DNA from: Sediminibacterium sp.
GTDB lineage: Bacteria > Bacteroidota > Bacteroidia > Chitinophagales > Chitinophagaceae
Assembly: GCA_030158535.1 (NCBI GenBank)
Contig: JAOASV010000018.1
Coordinates: 1,345 to 20,466, forward strand
Direction of reading: 5' to 3'
DNA: 19,122 nt
Shown here one piece after another: positions 6,525-15,185 of this stretch. Numbering within the stretch: position 1 is the stretch's first letter; each line of letters begins with the position of its first letter. The translations under genes were made by a program, and so were the position numbers. The notes beneath the pieces are model-generated. The model was not told where the DNA came from. It made no database searches and saw only the letters and a list, made by a program, of their open reading frames with translations.

Positions 6525-9423
6525 AATCTCTGCCTTTCATCGTAGCTGGAACACCGTTTGCAATCCAAGGTGCTGGCTTCTCTCCTTTTAATAAATAATC
6601 AAAGAATTGTTGTTCTCTAATTTGAATGTCTTTTCTATTTTTTCGCTCCACTAAATTGTGCGCTTCATTGTTGTAGTTTAACATCCAAACTTTTTTACCG
6701 AGGCGTCGTAGCGCTGTGTAAAATTCAATACCCTGATACCAAGGCACAGCATCATCAGCATCATTTGCCATGATAACAAGCGGTGTTGTTACTTTAGGTA
6801 AATGAAACAATGGAGAATTTTCGATGTATAAATTTGGCTTCTCCCATAAGGTAGCACCAATTCTACTCTGTGTTTTTTCATATTGGAACTGACGGTTCAT
6901 ACCAGGTCCCCAACGGATACCACCATAAGCACTTGTCATATTTACAACCGGCGCTCCTGCCCAGGCTGCAGCATATAAATTTGTTCTGGTAATTAAATGT
7001 GCAATTTGATAGCCTCCCCAACTTTGACCTTGAAGTCCAATTTTAGTGCTATCGATATAGCCTTGTTTTACAACAGCGCGCGTTCCACTTAAAATATAAT
7101 CGTACGCGCCTTGTCCTGGATATCCTTTTTTATACCAGATATCTGGCACAAGTACCACATAGCCTCTACTTACAAAAAATGAAATGTTTAAACGAGAAGC
7201 CGTAGGAGTTGGTGGAACATAATTGTACAAGGTTTGATTGTTACGTTCATAGAAATAAACAATCATCGGATACTTTTTAGTCGCATCAAAATTTTCAGGC
7301 TTGTATAAAATACCCTCAGTTAGTTTACCTGTATATGCTTTCCAAGTAAATAATTCTGCAGTACCCCAATTGTATTCATTTTGCTGTGTATTTGTAGCCG
7401 CCAATTGATTGGCAGTACCCCCATTTACACTTGAGCTATATAAAGCAGGTGATTGCACATAGGTTTCTTTGGTATAGAGTAGCGCATCTGCATCTTTTGC
7501 TTTTTGAACCAGTGGACTGAGTGCCACTTTTTCTTTAAATAAAACATTGATGGAATTAGTGCCATACACCATTGTTGCCAGCCCCGCAGACTTGTCTTTT
7601 TCATCAAATACACGAAGGAGTAATTGATCCCCTGTTTTTATAAATTTTTGATCGGGATCTGTAGCAATAAATCGGTAAGAAATTTTATTTGATCTTCCAG
7701 CTGTTAAACAAATAGATTTTTGTATGCCTAATGGATCCACCTGCCATATATCATACTTATCATAGAGTAAAACATACTTGTCATTTTCTGTCCAGCGCAT
7801 AAGTCCATACGCATTTGGATCATCGGGCACGTCATTTTCTTCGTCGTAGAGCGCAGTAGTAATATCTTTTGCAATTTGATTGGTTACACCTGTGGTGTGG
7901 TTATATACAAAATATTTTTTAGCAGGCTCATCATAGTAAAGTAATAAACTACCTGACACACTAGGCTGCACATTACCATATTTCAAATTGGCTTTAATAA
8001 GTTTTGAAGACCCATCTAATGGATTAATCGTATACACATCATTAATAGTGTAACCCTGCCACTGAGATGCAATTCGTTTTCCTTCATCTGTGGCTGCATA
8101 AAAAACAGCACCATCACCATCATTTGTTTGTACCACATTTCTGAACTTAGAAGACCCAAGTGGCACAACAGTATTGGAAGCAAAATCATATCTAGCTGTG
8201 TATGCTCTTCTCAATTCTGTTTCCGCAGATCTTAACTGCATAGGCATAATTTGATCATCGTTGTAATGCCAAACATCTACGCTTACACGGTCAAACTCAG
8301 GCAAGCTAGTATCTTTTAAAGGCCACAAAGGAGCGGTTCCAAAAAATAATTGCGCACCCGATTTACTAAAACTAACCGCTTGGTTCTCACTAATAATATG
8401 ATTTGTAGGTACCCCTTTAGAATTTTGGCTAGCAATGGCTACTGCAGAGTCTTTACCATCGACGTAATAATACAATTGGTAAAATTTACGTGCCGCTTTT
8501 GCAGCACTATCTATTTCGACAACAAATGCAAGTTGTTTACCTGCTTCGTCTAATCTAAAGAGCTTAGCATCATTAAATTTGGTAAGAATGGTAGAAGCCT
8601 TCATGCTAGATAAATCCACTTTAACAATGGTTGCTGCAGAACCAGCCACTCCATTTTTTTTGGTTTTTTTAAGTACCAGTGTGGTTCCTTTTTTATTAAA
8701 ATAAAAATCACTCACCAATGGATATTTTGTTTCGGCACCTGAATTTAAATTCATTAACACCAGCGTTGTTCCTTCCTCTACATTTTCTTCTGCTGCTTTA
8801 GCAGGCGTTGCAGGCGTTTGTAAAACAGACATTCCTTTTTGAGCGGCATTTGTTGCCTTTAATCGAATACTATCTGCTGCGCGCACCAAACTATCTGCCA
8901 TCGCAAACAAAGATTTGATTTTAGCTGCAGAATCAAGCGCCGCTTTTGTTTTTGGCGCTTCAGGCAGTTCTTTATCCAATAAATAAGCCATCCACCCACC
9001 AGCATCATCTGGTAGTTTAAATGATTTAAGACGAGCTATTTTGTTAACGCTTTTATCGCCAAGTTTCACAACACCTAAACTATCTTTTGGCATTTCATCG
9101 GGTCTCTTCTTTTTGATTTTTGCATCACGCGTTTGCGCAAAGGTTGGCTTGATACGAAAAATAGCATACTTACTATCTTCAGACAATACAACACCAACAC
9201 CTCTTGGAATTACTAGTTTATAGTCCCCTTGTAAAGACTGAAGCACAAGTACACCATCTCCCTCTTGAGGGTTAATAGCATATGCAACATATTTACCGTC
9301 ATTACTAATGGTACGATCAGCAATAGATTGCCAATTGTCATAAACCGTGTGGTCTAAGGGTTTCTTTTGAGCCTGAACAGCAAAAGAAATTACGAGCAAC
9401 AATAAAATAGAGAGGTAACGCAT
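6511..9423 (-). CDS. Exported S9-family (prolyl oligopeptidase / DPP-type) serine peptidase
   Basis: 970 residues from the ATG at 9423. Residues 1-19 are a signal peptide (ISFAVQAQ), so the enzyme acts in the periplasm or outside the cell. Residues ~25-680 form the beta-propeller region; at ~153-217 it carries a Lys/Ala/Asp-rich helical insertion ending in an Ala/Pro/Thr stretch. Residues ~700-945 are the alpha/beta-hydrolase domain: GQSWGGYQ (799-806) gives Ser801, NDADDAVP gives Asp890, and NNEAHNLV gives His922, a complete triad. The propeller restricts entry to short peptides in this family. At 970 residues it is longer than classic DPP4 (~730) but similar to large Bacteroidota members. 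The gene stands alone, convergent with the E2 gene and divergent from the sulfatase operon across 182 bases. Substrate preference cannot be read from the sequence. Confidence 0.9.
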   Translation of the reverse strand: MRYLSILLLLVISFAVQAQKKPLDHTVYDNWQSIADRTISNDGKYVAYAINPQEGDGVLVLQSLQGDYKLVIPRGVGVVLSEDSKYAIFRIKPTFAQTRDAKIKKKRPDEMPKDSLGVVKLGDKSVNKIARLKSFKLPDDAGGWMAYLLDKELPEAPKTKAALDSAAKIKSLFAMADSLVRAADSIRLKATNAAQKGMSVLQTPATPAKAAEENVEEGTTLVLMNLNSGAETKYPLVSDFYFNKKGTTLVLKKTKKNGVAGSAATIVKVDLSSMKASTILTKFNDAKLFRLDEAGKQLAFVVEIDSAAKAARKFYQLYYYVDGKDSAVAIASQNSKGVPTNHIISENQAVSFSKSGAQLFFGTAPLWPLKDTSLPEFDRVSVDVWHYNDDQIMPMQLRSAETELRRAYTARYDFASNTVVPLGSSKFRNVVQTNDGDGAVFYAATDEGKRIASQWQGYTINDVYTINPLDGSSKLIKANLKYGNVQPSVSGSLLLYYDEPAKKYFVYNHTTGVTNQIAKDITTALYDEENDVPDDPNAYGLMRWTENDKYVLLYDKYDIWQVDPLGIQKSICLTAGRSNKISYRFIATDPDQKFIKTGDQLLLRVFDEKDKSAGLATMVYGTNSINVLFKEKVALSPLVQKAKDADALLYTKETYVQSPALYSSSVNGGTANQLAATNTQQNEYNWGTAELFTWKAYTGKLTEGILYKPENFDATKKYPMIVYFYERNNQTLYNYVPPTPTASRLNISFFVSRGYVVLVPDIWYKKGYPGQGAYDYILSGTRAVVKQGYIDSTKIGLQGQSWGGYQIAHLITRTNLYAAAWAGAPVVNMTSAYGGIRWGPGMNRQFQYEKTQSRIGATLWEKPNLYIENSPLFHLPKVTTPLVIMANDADDAVPWYQGIEFYTALRRLGKKVWMLNYNNEAHNLVERKNRKDIQIREQQFFDYLLKGEKPAPWIANGVPATMKGRDWGLK

Positions 9424-9580
9424 AAAAAAGCATTAAATAGTTTCAAATAGAATAGCAATTTAATACGTGATTGAGCACAAATCCATAATAGTCAATAGCC
9501 GTATTCTACATTTTATACCCATAAATGAACAAAAAGAGGGTTCATCGGTAAAAAGCAAATGGCAGACCCCTAATTTTCTT

Positions 9581-9588
9581 TAACTTTC
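9581..9588 (+). promoter_or_regulatory. Possible -7 element of the sulfatase operon
   Basis: TAACTTTC differs from TAnnTTTG only in the last base and lies 18 bases before the ATG at 9606. No convincing -33 TTTG is present at the proper distance. The 182-base divergent spacer 9424-9605 holds no gene and no other repeat that I could see. Confidence 0.3.
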
Positions 9589-9605
9589 TTGCACAAACCT
9601 CTTTT

Positions 9606-10442
9606 ATGAAAAAAACAATACTCTCTTTAGCCCTTATAATCGTTGTTTTAATGAGCGTAAGTGCTCAAAAAGCAACCGTTCAAAAACTATGGGCTACCGA
9701 TACCATTTTAAAAGTACCAGAATCTGTACTGGTGGATGACAAAGAAAACTGCATTTGGGTTTCCAATATTGATGGCGCATCTAATGGTAAGGATGGCAAA
9801 GGAAGTATTAGCAAATTATCAAAAACAGGCACACCTATAAATTTGGAATGGATTACCGGATTAAATGCCCCAAAAGGCATGTCCAAATACAAGCAAGAAC
9901 TCTATGTTGCAGATTTAACGGAGCTCGTAGTTATTGATCTTAAAAAAGCGACAATTATAAAGAGAATTCCAATAGAAGGATCTGTTTTTTTAAATGATGT
10001 TACTGTAAATAGTAAGGGCGCAGTTTTTGTGTCGGATAGCAGAACCGGAAAAGTGCACCGTTATGAAAACAACACAACTACCATAGAAGTTGAAAACCTG
10101 CAAGGGCCCAATGGTCTATTAAGCATCGAAGATCAACTCCTTATTTTAGACAGAGGTTCATTATTATCTGTAACACCTGGTGGAGCCATTTCTAAAATCA
10201 TGGATGGCATGGACCCTAGCACCGATGGTATCGAAAGAGTAGCCCCCAATCAGTACATTGTTAGTTGTTGGAATGGCATTGTGTATTATGTAGTAGCAGG
10301 CGCGCAAAAAATAACTTTATTTGATACGAGATCAGACAAAATTAATAGCGCAGACATTGGCTACGACGCAAAAAAGAAAATTATTTACGTGCCTACCTTT
10401 TTAAAAAACAATGTGGTAGCGTATCAGTTACAAATTCAATAA
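9606..10442 (+). CDS. Exported SMP-30/gluconolactonase-like beta-propeller protein
   Basis: 278 residues. Residues 1-20 are a signal peptide (MSVSAQ). The rest has the repeating strand pattern of a six-bladed propeller of the SMP-30/gluconolactonase/LRE type: VPESVLVDDKENCIWVSNIDG (37-57) with Glu39 in the position of the first metal ligand, FLNDVTVNSKGAVFVSDSRTG (128-148) with Asn130-Asp131, QGPNGL (166-171), and STDGIE (205-210) with Asp207. Relatives hydrolyse sugar lactones, but many exported Bacteroidota homologues are uncharacterised, so a lactonase role is only a possibility. First gene of an operon: 12 bases separate it from the first sulfatase, and 11 bases separate the two sulfatases. 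That context favours a role with the sulfated substrate, as a lactonase or binding protein. Confidence 0.82.
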   Translation: MKKTILSLALIIVVLMSVSAQKATVQKLWATDTILKVPESVLVDDKENCIWVSNIDGASNGKDGKGSISKLSKTGTPINLEWITGLNAPKGMSKYKQELYVADLTELVVIDLKKATIIKRIPIEGSVFLNDVTVNSKGAVFVSDSRTGKVHRYENNTTTIEVENLQGPNGLLSIEDQLLILDRGSLLSVTPGGAISKIMDGMDPSTDGIERVAPNQYIVSCWNGIVYYVVAGAQKITLFDTRSDKINSADIGYDAKKKIIYVPTFLKNNVVAYQLQIQ

Positions 10443-10454
10443 GTAAAAAGCGGC

Positions 10455-11909
10455 ATGCGATTTAAATATATTTTTAGTGTAATGGTATTTGGCTTTTTTT
10501 GCGCGGCCACGGCCGCGCAAAAATCTCCAGTGCAGCGGGCAAAAAATGTACTCATCATCTATTCGGACGATCAAAGTTTTGCCACCATACATGCACTGGG
10601 CAACAAGCAAATCAAAACACCCAACCTAGATAAACTAGTAGCGAGGGGCCTTACTTTTACGCAGGCCCATGTAATGGGCGGACACCAAGGTGCCGTATGC
10701 ATTCCAAGCCGCGTAATGCTATTAACGGGCAGGTATGTAAACAGGCTTCCTGGCGATGGCGGTAAAATTCCGGATAGTTTAATAGGGCTTCCAGAAGTAT
10801 TACAACAAAAAGGCTACACTACTTTTCATACAGGCAAATGGCATTCTGATAAAGCTTCACATCACCGTTTTTTTAATGATGGTGGTCACATATTTTTTGG
10901 CGGCATGCACTTCGAAAACAATGGTGGTCAGTTTCATCCAACGGTAAATAATTTTGACCCTACAGGTGTATACGATCCAAAAAATAGTTGGAAGAGCGAT
11001 ACTTTCAGTACCGAGTTATACGCAGGTACTGCCATTCAGTTTTTAGGCAGCAAAAAAGCAAAAGAGCAGCCGTTTTTTTGCTATGTAGCACTCACCTCTC
11101 CACATGATCCCCGCACCCCTCCCACCAAATACGACGCTTGGTACAATCCTGACACTATACATCTTCCGCCTAATTATTTACCAAACCATCCTTTTGATAA
11201 TGGTGATTTAGCGGTCAGAGATGAAATGTTGTTGCCGCATCCCCGGACTCCGGAGGCTGTCAAAAAAGAAATTGCACATTACTATGGCATGGTGTCGGAA
11301 TTAGATGCGCAGTTAGGTCAGATTCTTGCGACCCTTGACGCGTCGGGTCTAGCAAATGAAACACTGATTGTTTTTGCCGGCGACAATGGATTAGCCGTTG
11401 GACAGCACGGATTATTAGGCAAACAAAATTTATACGAACATAGTATTCGCGTACCGCTTATTATGGCAGGGCCTGGCATACCTGTCAACAAAAAAAATAA
11501 TGGATTTACCTATTTGAGTGATATCAACCCCACTATTTACGAATACCTAAATATCCAAAAACCAAGTAGTGTAGAAGCAGTTAGTTTAATGCCTGCTCTT
11601 AAAAAACCGGGGGCAAATATCAGAACACAAATATATAATGTCTACGGACATTGGAGCAGGAGCATAAAAACAAGCGATGGTTTCAAACTCATTGTTTACA
11701 ATGTTAAGGGGGTACTTACCACACAATTATTTGATTTACAGAAAGACCCCTACGAAACCAATAACTTGGCAGCAAACCCTGGCATGCAAGAAAAAATTGC
11801 TCGTATGCGCGCAGCACTAAAAAAAGAAATGCTAGAAAAGCATGATAATTTAAATATTGATTTACCAGACTGGGGCCGATTACCAAACCAAAAAAGTTTT
11901 GGTAGCTAA
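10455..11909 (+). CDS. Exported C-type sulfatase (first of a tandem pair)
   Basis: 484 residues with a signal peptide (1-21, cleavage likely after ATAA). Family S1 (alkaline-phosphatase fold) sulfatase, hydrolysing sulfate esters or sulfamates. The VCIPSRVMLLTGR segment has Cys82 in the C-x-P-S-R signature that is converted to formylglycine. Other active-site elements are present: YSDDQ with Asp38/Asp39 for Ca2+, GKWH (127-130), SPHD (215-218), GDNG with Asp310-Asn311, and Lys323 in LGKQNLYEHS. The GAVCIPSR context with MGGHQ before it differs from the second sulfatase, so the two are not recent duplicates. Needs a formylglycine-generating enzyme, which is not in the window. The natural substrate cannot be told. 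A GC-rich palindrome lies in its signal-peptide codons (see separate entry). Confidence 0.92.
   Translation: MRFKYIFSVMVFGFFCAATAAQKSPVQRAKNVLIIYSDDQSFATIHALGNKQIKTPNLDKLVARGLTFTQAHVMGGHQGAVCIPSRVMLLTGRYVNRLPGDGGKIPDSLIGLPEVLQQKGYTTFHTGKWHSDKASHHRFFNDGGHIFFGGMHFENNGGQFHPTVNNFDPTGVYDPKNSWKSDTFSTELYAGTAIQFLGSKKAKEQPFFCYVALTSPHDPRTPPTKYDAWYNPDTIHLPPNYLPNHPFDNGDLAVRDEMLLPHPRTPEAVKKEIAHYYGMVSELDAQLGQILATLDASGLANETLIVFAGDNGLAVGQHGLLGKQNLYEHSIRVPLIMAGPGIPVNKKNNGFTYLSDINPTIYEYLNIQKPSSVEAVSLMPALKKPGANIRTQIYNVYGHWSRSIKTSDGFKLIVYNVKGVLTTQLFDLQKDPYETNNLAANPGMQEKIARMRAALKKEMLEKHDNLNIDLPDWGRLPNQKSFGS
10496..10523. repeat. 28-bp GC-rich palindrome in the signal-peptide codons of the first sulfatase
   Basis: Arms TTTTTGCGCGGCC (10496-10508) and GGCCGCGCAAAAA (10511-10523) are perfectly complementary around the 2-base centre AC. 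The inner eight pairs are all G:C, striking in a ~40% G+C region. It begins 41 bases after the A of the start codon and encodes FFCAATAAQK, the end of the signal peptide. As RNA it would form a very stable hairpin just downstream of the initiation region. No T-run follows it on the plus strand, so it is not a standard terminator there. Confidence 0.85.
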
Positions 11910-11920
11910 TACTATATGCT

Positions 11921-13513
11921 ATGAAAAAACAAATTGCATTATTACTTACATTAATACTTGTTTGCAGCACTTTATTACAGGCTCAAAAAAGTAGTAGTAA
12001 GCCACCCAATATTATTGTCATTTTTTCGGACGATCATACCCAGCAAACGATTAGTGCCTATGGCAAAAGCCTGATGCAAACACCCAATATAGACCGTATT
12101 GCTAAAGAAGGTATGATTGCAAAAAATGCATTTGTAACCAACTCTATTTGCGCTCCCAGCAGGGCTGTTTTATTAACCGGAAAATACAACCACATCAATG
12201 GTTTAAAAGACAATGGACCGCGCAGGTTTTTTGATGGCAACCAGCAGCAGGTTCAAAAATTACTCAAACAAAAAGAGTATCAAACTGCCTGGATTGGTAA
12301 ATGGCATTTACAAACACTTCCTTCTGGTTTTGACTTTTTTAGAATACTTCCAGACCAGGGCCAGTACTTTCAACCGAACTTTATTAATATGCCTAACGAT
12401 ACTGCGTCGTACAAGGGCTATACCACTAATTTAATTACCGAATTTTCTACGAGCTGGTTAGATAAAAGAGATACCAGCAAACCTTTCTTTTTAGTAGTGG
12501 GTGAAAAAGCCACACACCGCAACTGGATGCCTGACGTAGAAGACCTTGGGGCTTTTGACAATATTGATTTTCCATATCCAGCTAATTTTAATGACAGTTA
12601 TAATGGTCGTGAAGCAGCGCGCCTTCAAGACATGACCGTCGACAAAACCATGGTGCTTCAAGACGACTTAAAAATTAATGTAAACTGGGATAAAGTAGGA
12701 CCTGGCATGTTTGCTAGACTCGATCCTACACAAAAAGCAGCATACAAAAAATATTACACAGAAATTTCCAAACAATACGAAGCCGTAAAAAATGATAGTG
12801 CTGCCCTACTCAAATTTAAATTTGAAAGATACCTCAAAGATTATCTGGCCACAGCAAAATCGTTAGATAGAGGTATTGGAAAAATATTAGACTATTTAGC
12901 GGCTCATCAATTAGACGAAAACACAGTTGTTATTTACGCTTCTGATCAGGGCTTTTATATGGGTGAACACGGTTGGTTTGACAAAAGATTTATGTATGAA
13001 GAAAGCTTAAGAACCCCATTTGTTATGCGTTATCCGGGTCAGATAAAACCTGGTACAACGCTACAAGAAATGATTGTCAATATTGATTTTGCACCAACTA
13101 TTTTAAATATTGCTGGCATTCAAACGCCTTCAGATATGCAAGGGAAAAGCTTTTTACCACTAGTAGCAAAAGGAACACCGGCTGCTAAAAAATCTTTTGC
13201 TGCAACATGGCGTAGTTCTATGTACTATCACTATTACGAGTATCCACAACCGCACCATGTAGCGCCACACTTTGGGGTGCGTACCACCAGGTATAAACTT
13301 ATACGCTTTTATGGACCGCATAACGATTGGGAACTATTTGATTTGCAAAAGGATCCTACCGAAATGAAAAACCTCATCAATGATCCTGCGTATGCAAAAA
13401 CTATTGTGTCGCTCAAAAAGGAATTAAAAGATTTGATGGAACACTATCAAGACTTTGAGGCTCTTACCACTTGGAAAACCACCGAAACAACAATACAAGA
13501 AATGCCTAAATAA
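11921..13513 (+). CDS. Exported C-type sulfatase (second of a tandem pair), N-acetylglucosamine-6-sulfatase-like
   Basis: 530 residues, signal peptide 1-22 (LLQAQ). An S1-family sulfatase: Asp37/Asp38 in FSDDH, Cys77 in ICAPSRAVLLTGK (formylglycine site), GKWHL (126-130), His199 in ATHRNW, Asp342-Gln343 in YASDQGFYMGEHGWFDKRFMYEESLRTP, with Lys355. The EHGWFDKRFMYEESLRTPFVMRYPG pattern and the TTRYKLIRFYGPHNDWELFDLQKDPTE tail are those of enzymes usually labelled N-acetylglucosamine-6-sulfatase or related S1 groups; specificity is not certain. All core residues are intact. It sits 11 bases behind the first sulfatase. Its last 67 bases overlap the 3' end of the minus-strand EamA gene. Both sulfatases should be Sec-exported and act in the periplasm or at the surface. 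Confidence 0.92.
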   Translation: MKKQIALLLTLILVCSTLLQAQKSSSKPPNIIVIFSDDHTQQTISAYGKSLMQTPNIDRIAKEGMIAKNAFVTNSICAPSRAVLLTGKYNHINGLKDNGPRRFFDGNQQQVQKLLKQKEYQTAWIGKWHLQTLPSGFDFFRILPDQGQYFQPNFINMPNDTASYKGYTTNLITEFSTSWLDKRDTSKPFFLVVGEKATHRNWMPDVEDLGAFDNIDFPYPANFNDSYNGREAARLQDMTVDKTMVLQDDLKINVNWDKVGPGMFARLDPTQKAAYKKYYTEISKQYEAVKNDSAALLKFKFERYLKDYLATAKSLDRGIGKILDYLAAHQLDENTVVIYASDQGFYMGEHGWFDKRFMYEESLRTPFVMRYPGQIKPGTTLQEMIVNIDFAPTILNIAGIQTPSDMQGKSFLPLVAKGTPAAKKSFAATWRSSMYYHYYEYPQPHHVAPHFGVRTTRYKLIRFYGPHNDWELFDLQKDPTEMKNLINDPAYAKTIVSLKKELKDLMEHYQDFEALTTWKTTETTIQEMPK

Positions 13514-14310
13514 AAACTAGGTCCTAATTGTTTGTTTTCTTGGTACACCAAAAAAGCAAGTAAGATCCCATATACAGGCTCTAAATTAAGCGTTAGGTTT
13601 TGGGTAAATGCAGATACTTTTTTAAGTGCTTGTAGTATTAAATCCATGGCTACAACGGTACACAGCCAACTTAAAATGAGTAGCCATCCTATATCTGATA
13701 AGCTAGGAAACACTTTAGCTACGTTAAAATAATTCAGGTAAAATGGCATGAGCAGGGTTAACAAAAAAAGCCCACCCGTTAATTCATATACCATCATCAT
13801 TTGTGCAGGCTGCTTGTCAACTTCTTTTTTATTCAGTACAGAAAATATAGATGCCAAGATCGCAGACACAATACCCAGTCCAATACCAAGCCTATAACGC
13901 GCATCAAATTTGAAAATTAAAATAATGCCCAGTAAACTGAGTGCACCAAGTGCTAATTCGGGCCACTTGATTTTTACTTTTAAAATAATAGGTTCTAGTA
14001 AGGCGGTAAATATGCCAGCTCCTGCTACACAAACAAGCCCAATCGAAACATTGGCCATTTTTATACTACCATAAAAAAACACCCAGTGCACTGCAATGAG
14101 CATACCAATTCCAAATAATTTTTTGACTTGTGCAAAAGGCAAGTTTTGCCATTTTTTACTAAGTACTAAAATTGCCAGCAATGTCACTACAGTAATAGCC
14201 ATGCGGTACCAAACCAATAAGCCCTCATTTAACTCAATGAGTACGCCCAATATGCCGGTAAAGCCGGCCAAAAAAACAGATGCATGAAGTTGAAGTAAGG
14301 CTTTTCTCAC
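13447..14310 (-). CDS. EamA/DMT-superfamily transporter
   Basis: 287 residues with ten hydrophobic segments in two EamA repeats of five, the standard size for drug/metabolite transporters. Start MRKALLQLHASVFLAGFTGILG resembles the first helix of this family; the second repeat begins near LGIGLGIVSAILASIFSVLNKK, and NLTLNLEPVYGILLAFLVYQE is the conserved helix-8/9 motif. Inner-membrane exporter or permease of small metabolites; substrate unknown. The ATG at 14310 lies 2 bases past the stop of the GT2 gene, so the two are co-transcribed. Its stop (13447-13449) lies inside the convergent sulfatase gene, and the last membrane helix (ISCIVVSVVFQVV) is encoded opposite the sulfatase tail, so the overlap is real and not an over-extended frame. 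Confidence 0.88.
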   Translation of the reverse strand: MRKALLQLHASVFLAGFTGILGVLIELNEGLLVWYRMAITVVTLLAILVLSKKWQNLPFAQVKKLFGIGMLIAVHWVFFYGSIKMANVSIGLVCVAGAGIFTALLEPIILKVKIKWPELALGALSLLGIILIFKFDARYRLGIGLGIVSAILASIFSVLNKKEVDKQPAQMMMVYELTGGLFLLTLLMPFYLNYFNVAKVFPSLSDIGWLLILSWLCTVVAMDLILQALKKVSAFTQNLTLNLEPVYGILLAFLVYQENKQLGPSFYLGISCIVVSVVFQVVRASKS

Positions 14311-14312
14311 AG

Positions 14313-15056
14313 TTATTTTTTTCGAAGCCTATCTGCATAATGGTGAAATAAACTCTCCCACTGCATTTTTAAAACGCCTAAAACGCCTTCTTTAATAATA
14401 CCCTTACTCATTTTGCTGTGACCAATTTTACGGTCAACAAAAGTGATAGGTACTTCAATAATTTTAAATCCTAATTTCCAGGCACTAAATTTCATTTCAA
14501 TTTGAAATGCATAGCCCACAAATCTTATTTCGTCTAAATTAATAGTCTCTAATACTTTTCTTTTATAACATACAAAACCTGCAGTTGGGTCGTTCACTGG
14601 AAGCCAGGTAATGAGCTTTGTGTAAAAAGCACCACCCTTACTGTAAATATGTCTGTCCAAAGGCCAGTTTTCGGTACGACCACCCTTTACATATCTACTA
14701 CCCACCGCAACATCGGCCCCTATAATATTACAAGCGGCATACAACCTTTCTAAATCAGAAGGACTATGCGAAAAGTCGGCGTCCATTTCAAAAATATATT
14801 GATAGCCTTTTGCGAGTGCCCATTTAAATCCATGGATATAGGCGGTACCAAGTCCTAATTTACCAGAACGCTTTTCAATAAATAATTGCCCCTCATGTAC
14901 TTTCATTAAATCCTCAACAATAGCAGCTGTTCCATCCGGAGATCCGTCATCAATAATTAAAATGTGATAACCTGCTTGCAAGTCAATAACAGCAGCAATA
15001 ATGGCCGCAATATTTTCGCGCTCGTTGTAGGTTGGTATAATAACTAGTTTTTCCAA
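14313..15056 (-). CDS. Family-2 glycosyltransferase, polyprenol-phosphate mannose synthase (Dpm1)-like
   Basis: 247 residues, GT-A fold. VIIPTYNERENI (5-16) and DDGSPDGT (36-43) bind the nucleotide sugar, MDADFSHSP (91-99) holds the metal-binding DAD motif, VGSRYVKGG follows, and VNDPTAGFVCYKR with VGYAFQIEMKFSAWKLGFKIIEVPITFVDRKIGHSKMS forms the acceptor side. This closely follows the Dpm1/polyprenol monophosphomannose synthase pattern: transfer of mannose (or another hexose) from a GDP- or UDP-sugar to undecaprenyl phosphate at the inner face of the membrane. There is no C-terminal membrane domain, as in the short Dpm1 type. First gene of an operon with the EamA transporter (2-base gap); whether the transporter serves the lipid-linked sugar is unknown. 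Confidence 0.88.
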   Translation of the reverse strand: MEKLVIIPTYNERENIAAIIAAVIDLQAGYHILIIDDGSPDGTAAIVEDLMKVHEGQLFIEKRSGKLGLGTAYIHGFKWALAKGYQYIFEMDADFSHSPSDLERLYAACNIIGADVAVGSRYVKGGRTENWPLDRHIYSKGGAFYTKLITWLPVNDPTAGFVCYKRKVLETINLDEIRFVGYAFQIEMKFSAWKLGFKIIEVPITFVDRKIGHSKMSKGIIKEGVLGVLKMQWESLFHHYADRLRKK

Positions 15057-15185
15057 AATGCTGGGGGTATGTAGAGAGGCTAAAATACAAATACTAACGG
15101 ATTTATGTAGCGGAAAGCTCCATTAGTTATACAAAACAGCGTTAATTCTAGGAAAATAATGATTCTAGCTCGGTAAATTGCCTGT

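Noticed and set aside
8350..9223. Plus-strand open frames antisense to the S9 peptidase
   Set aside because: Short, composition-driven, no signal or motif, and fully covered by a well-supported gene on the other strand.
15135..15171. Repeated ATTCTAG motif in the gap between the exonuclease and GT2 genes
   Set aside because: Only two copies of 7 bases, with no symmetry or promoter spacing; not distinguishable from chance.
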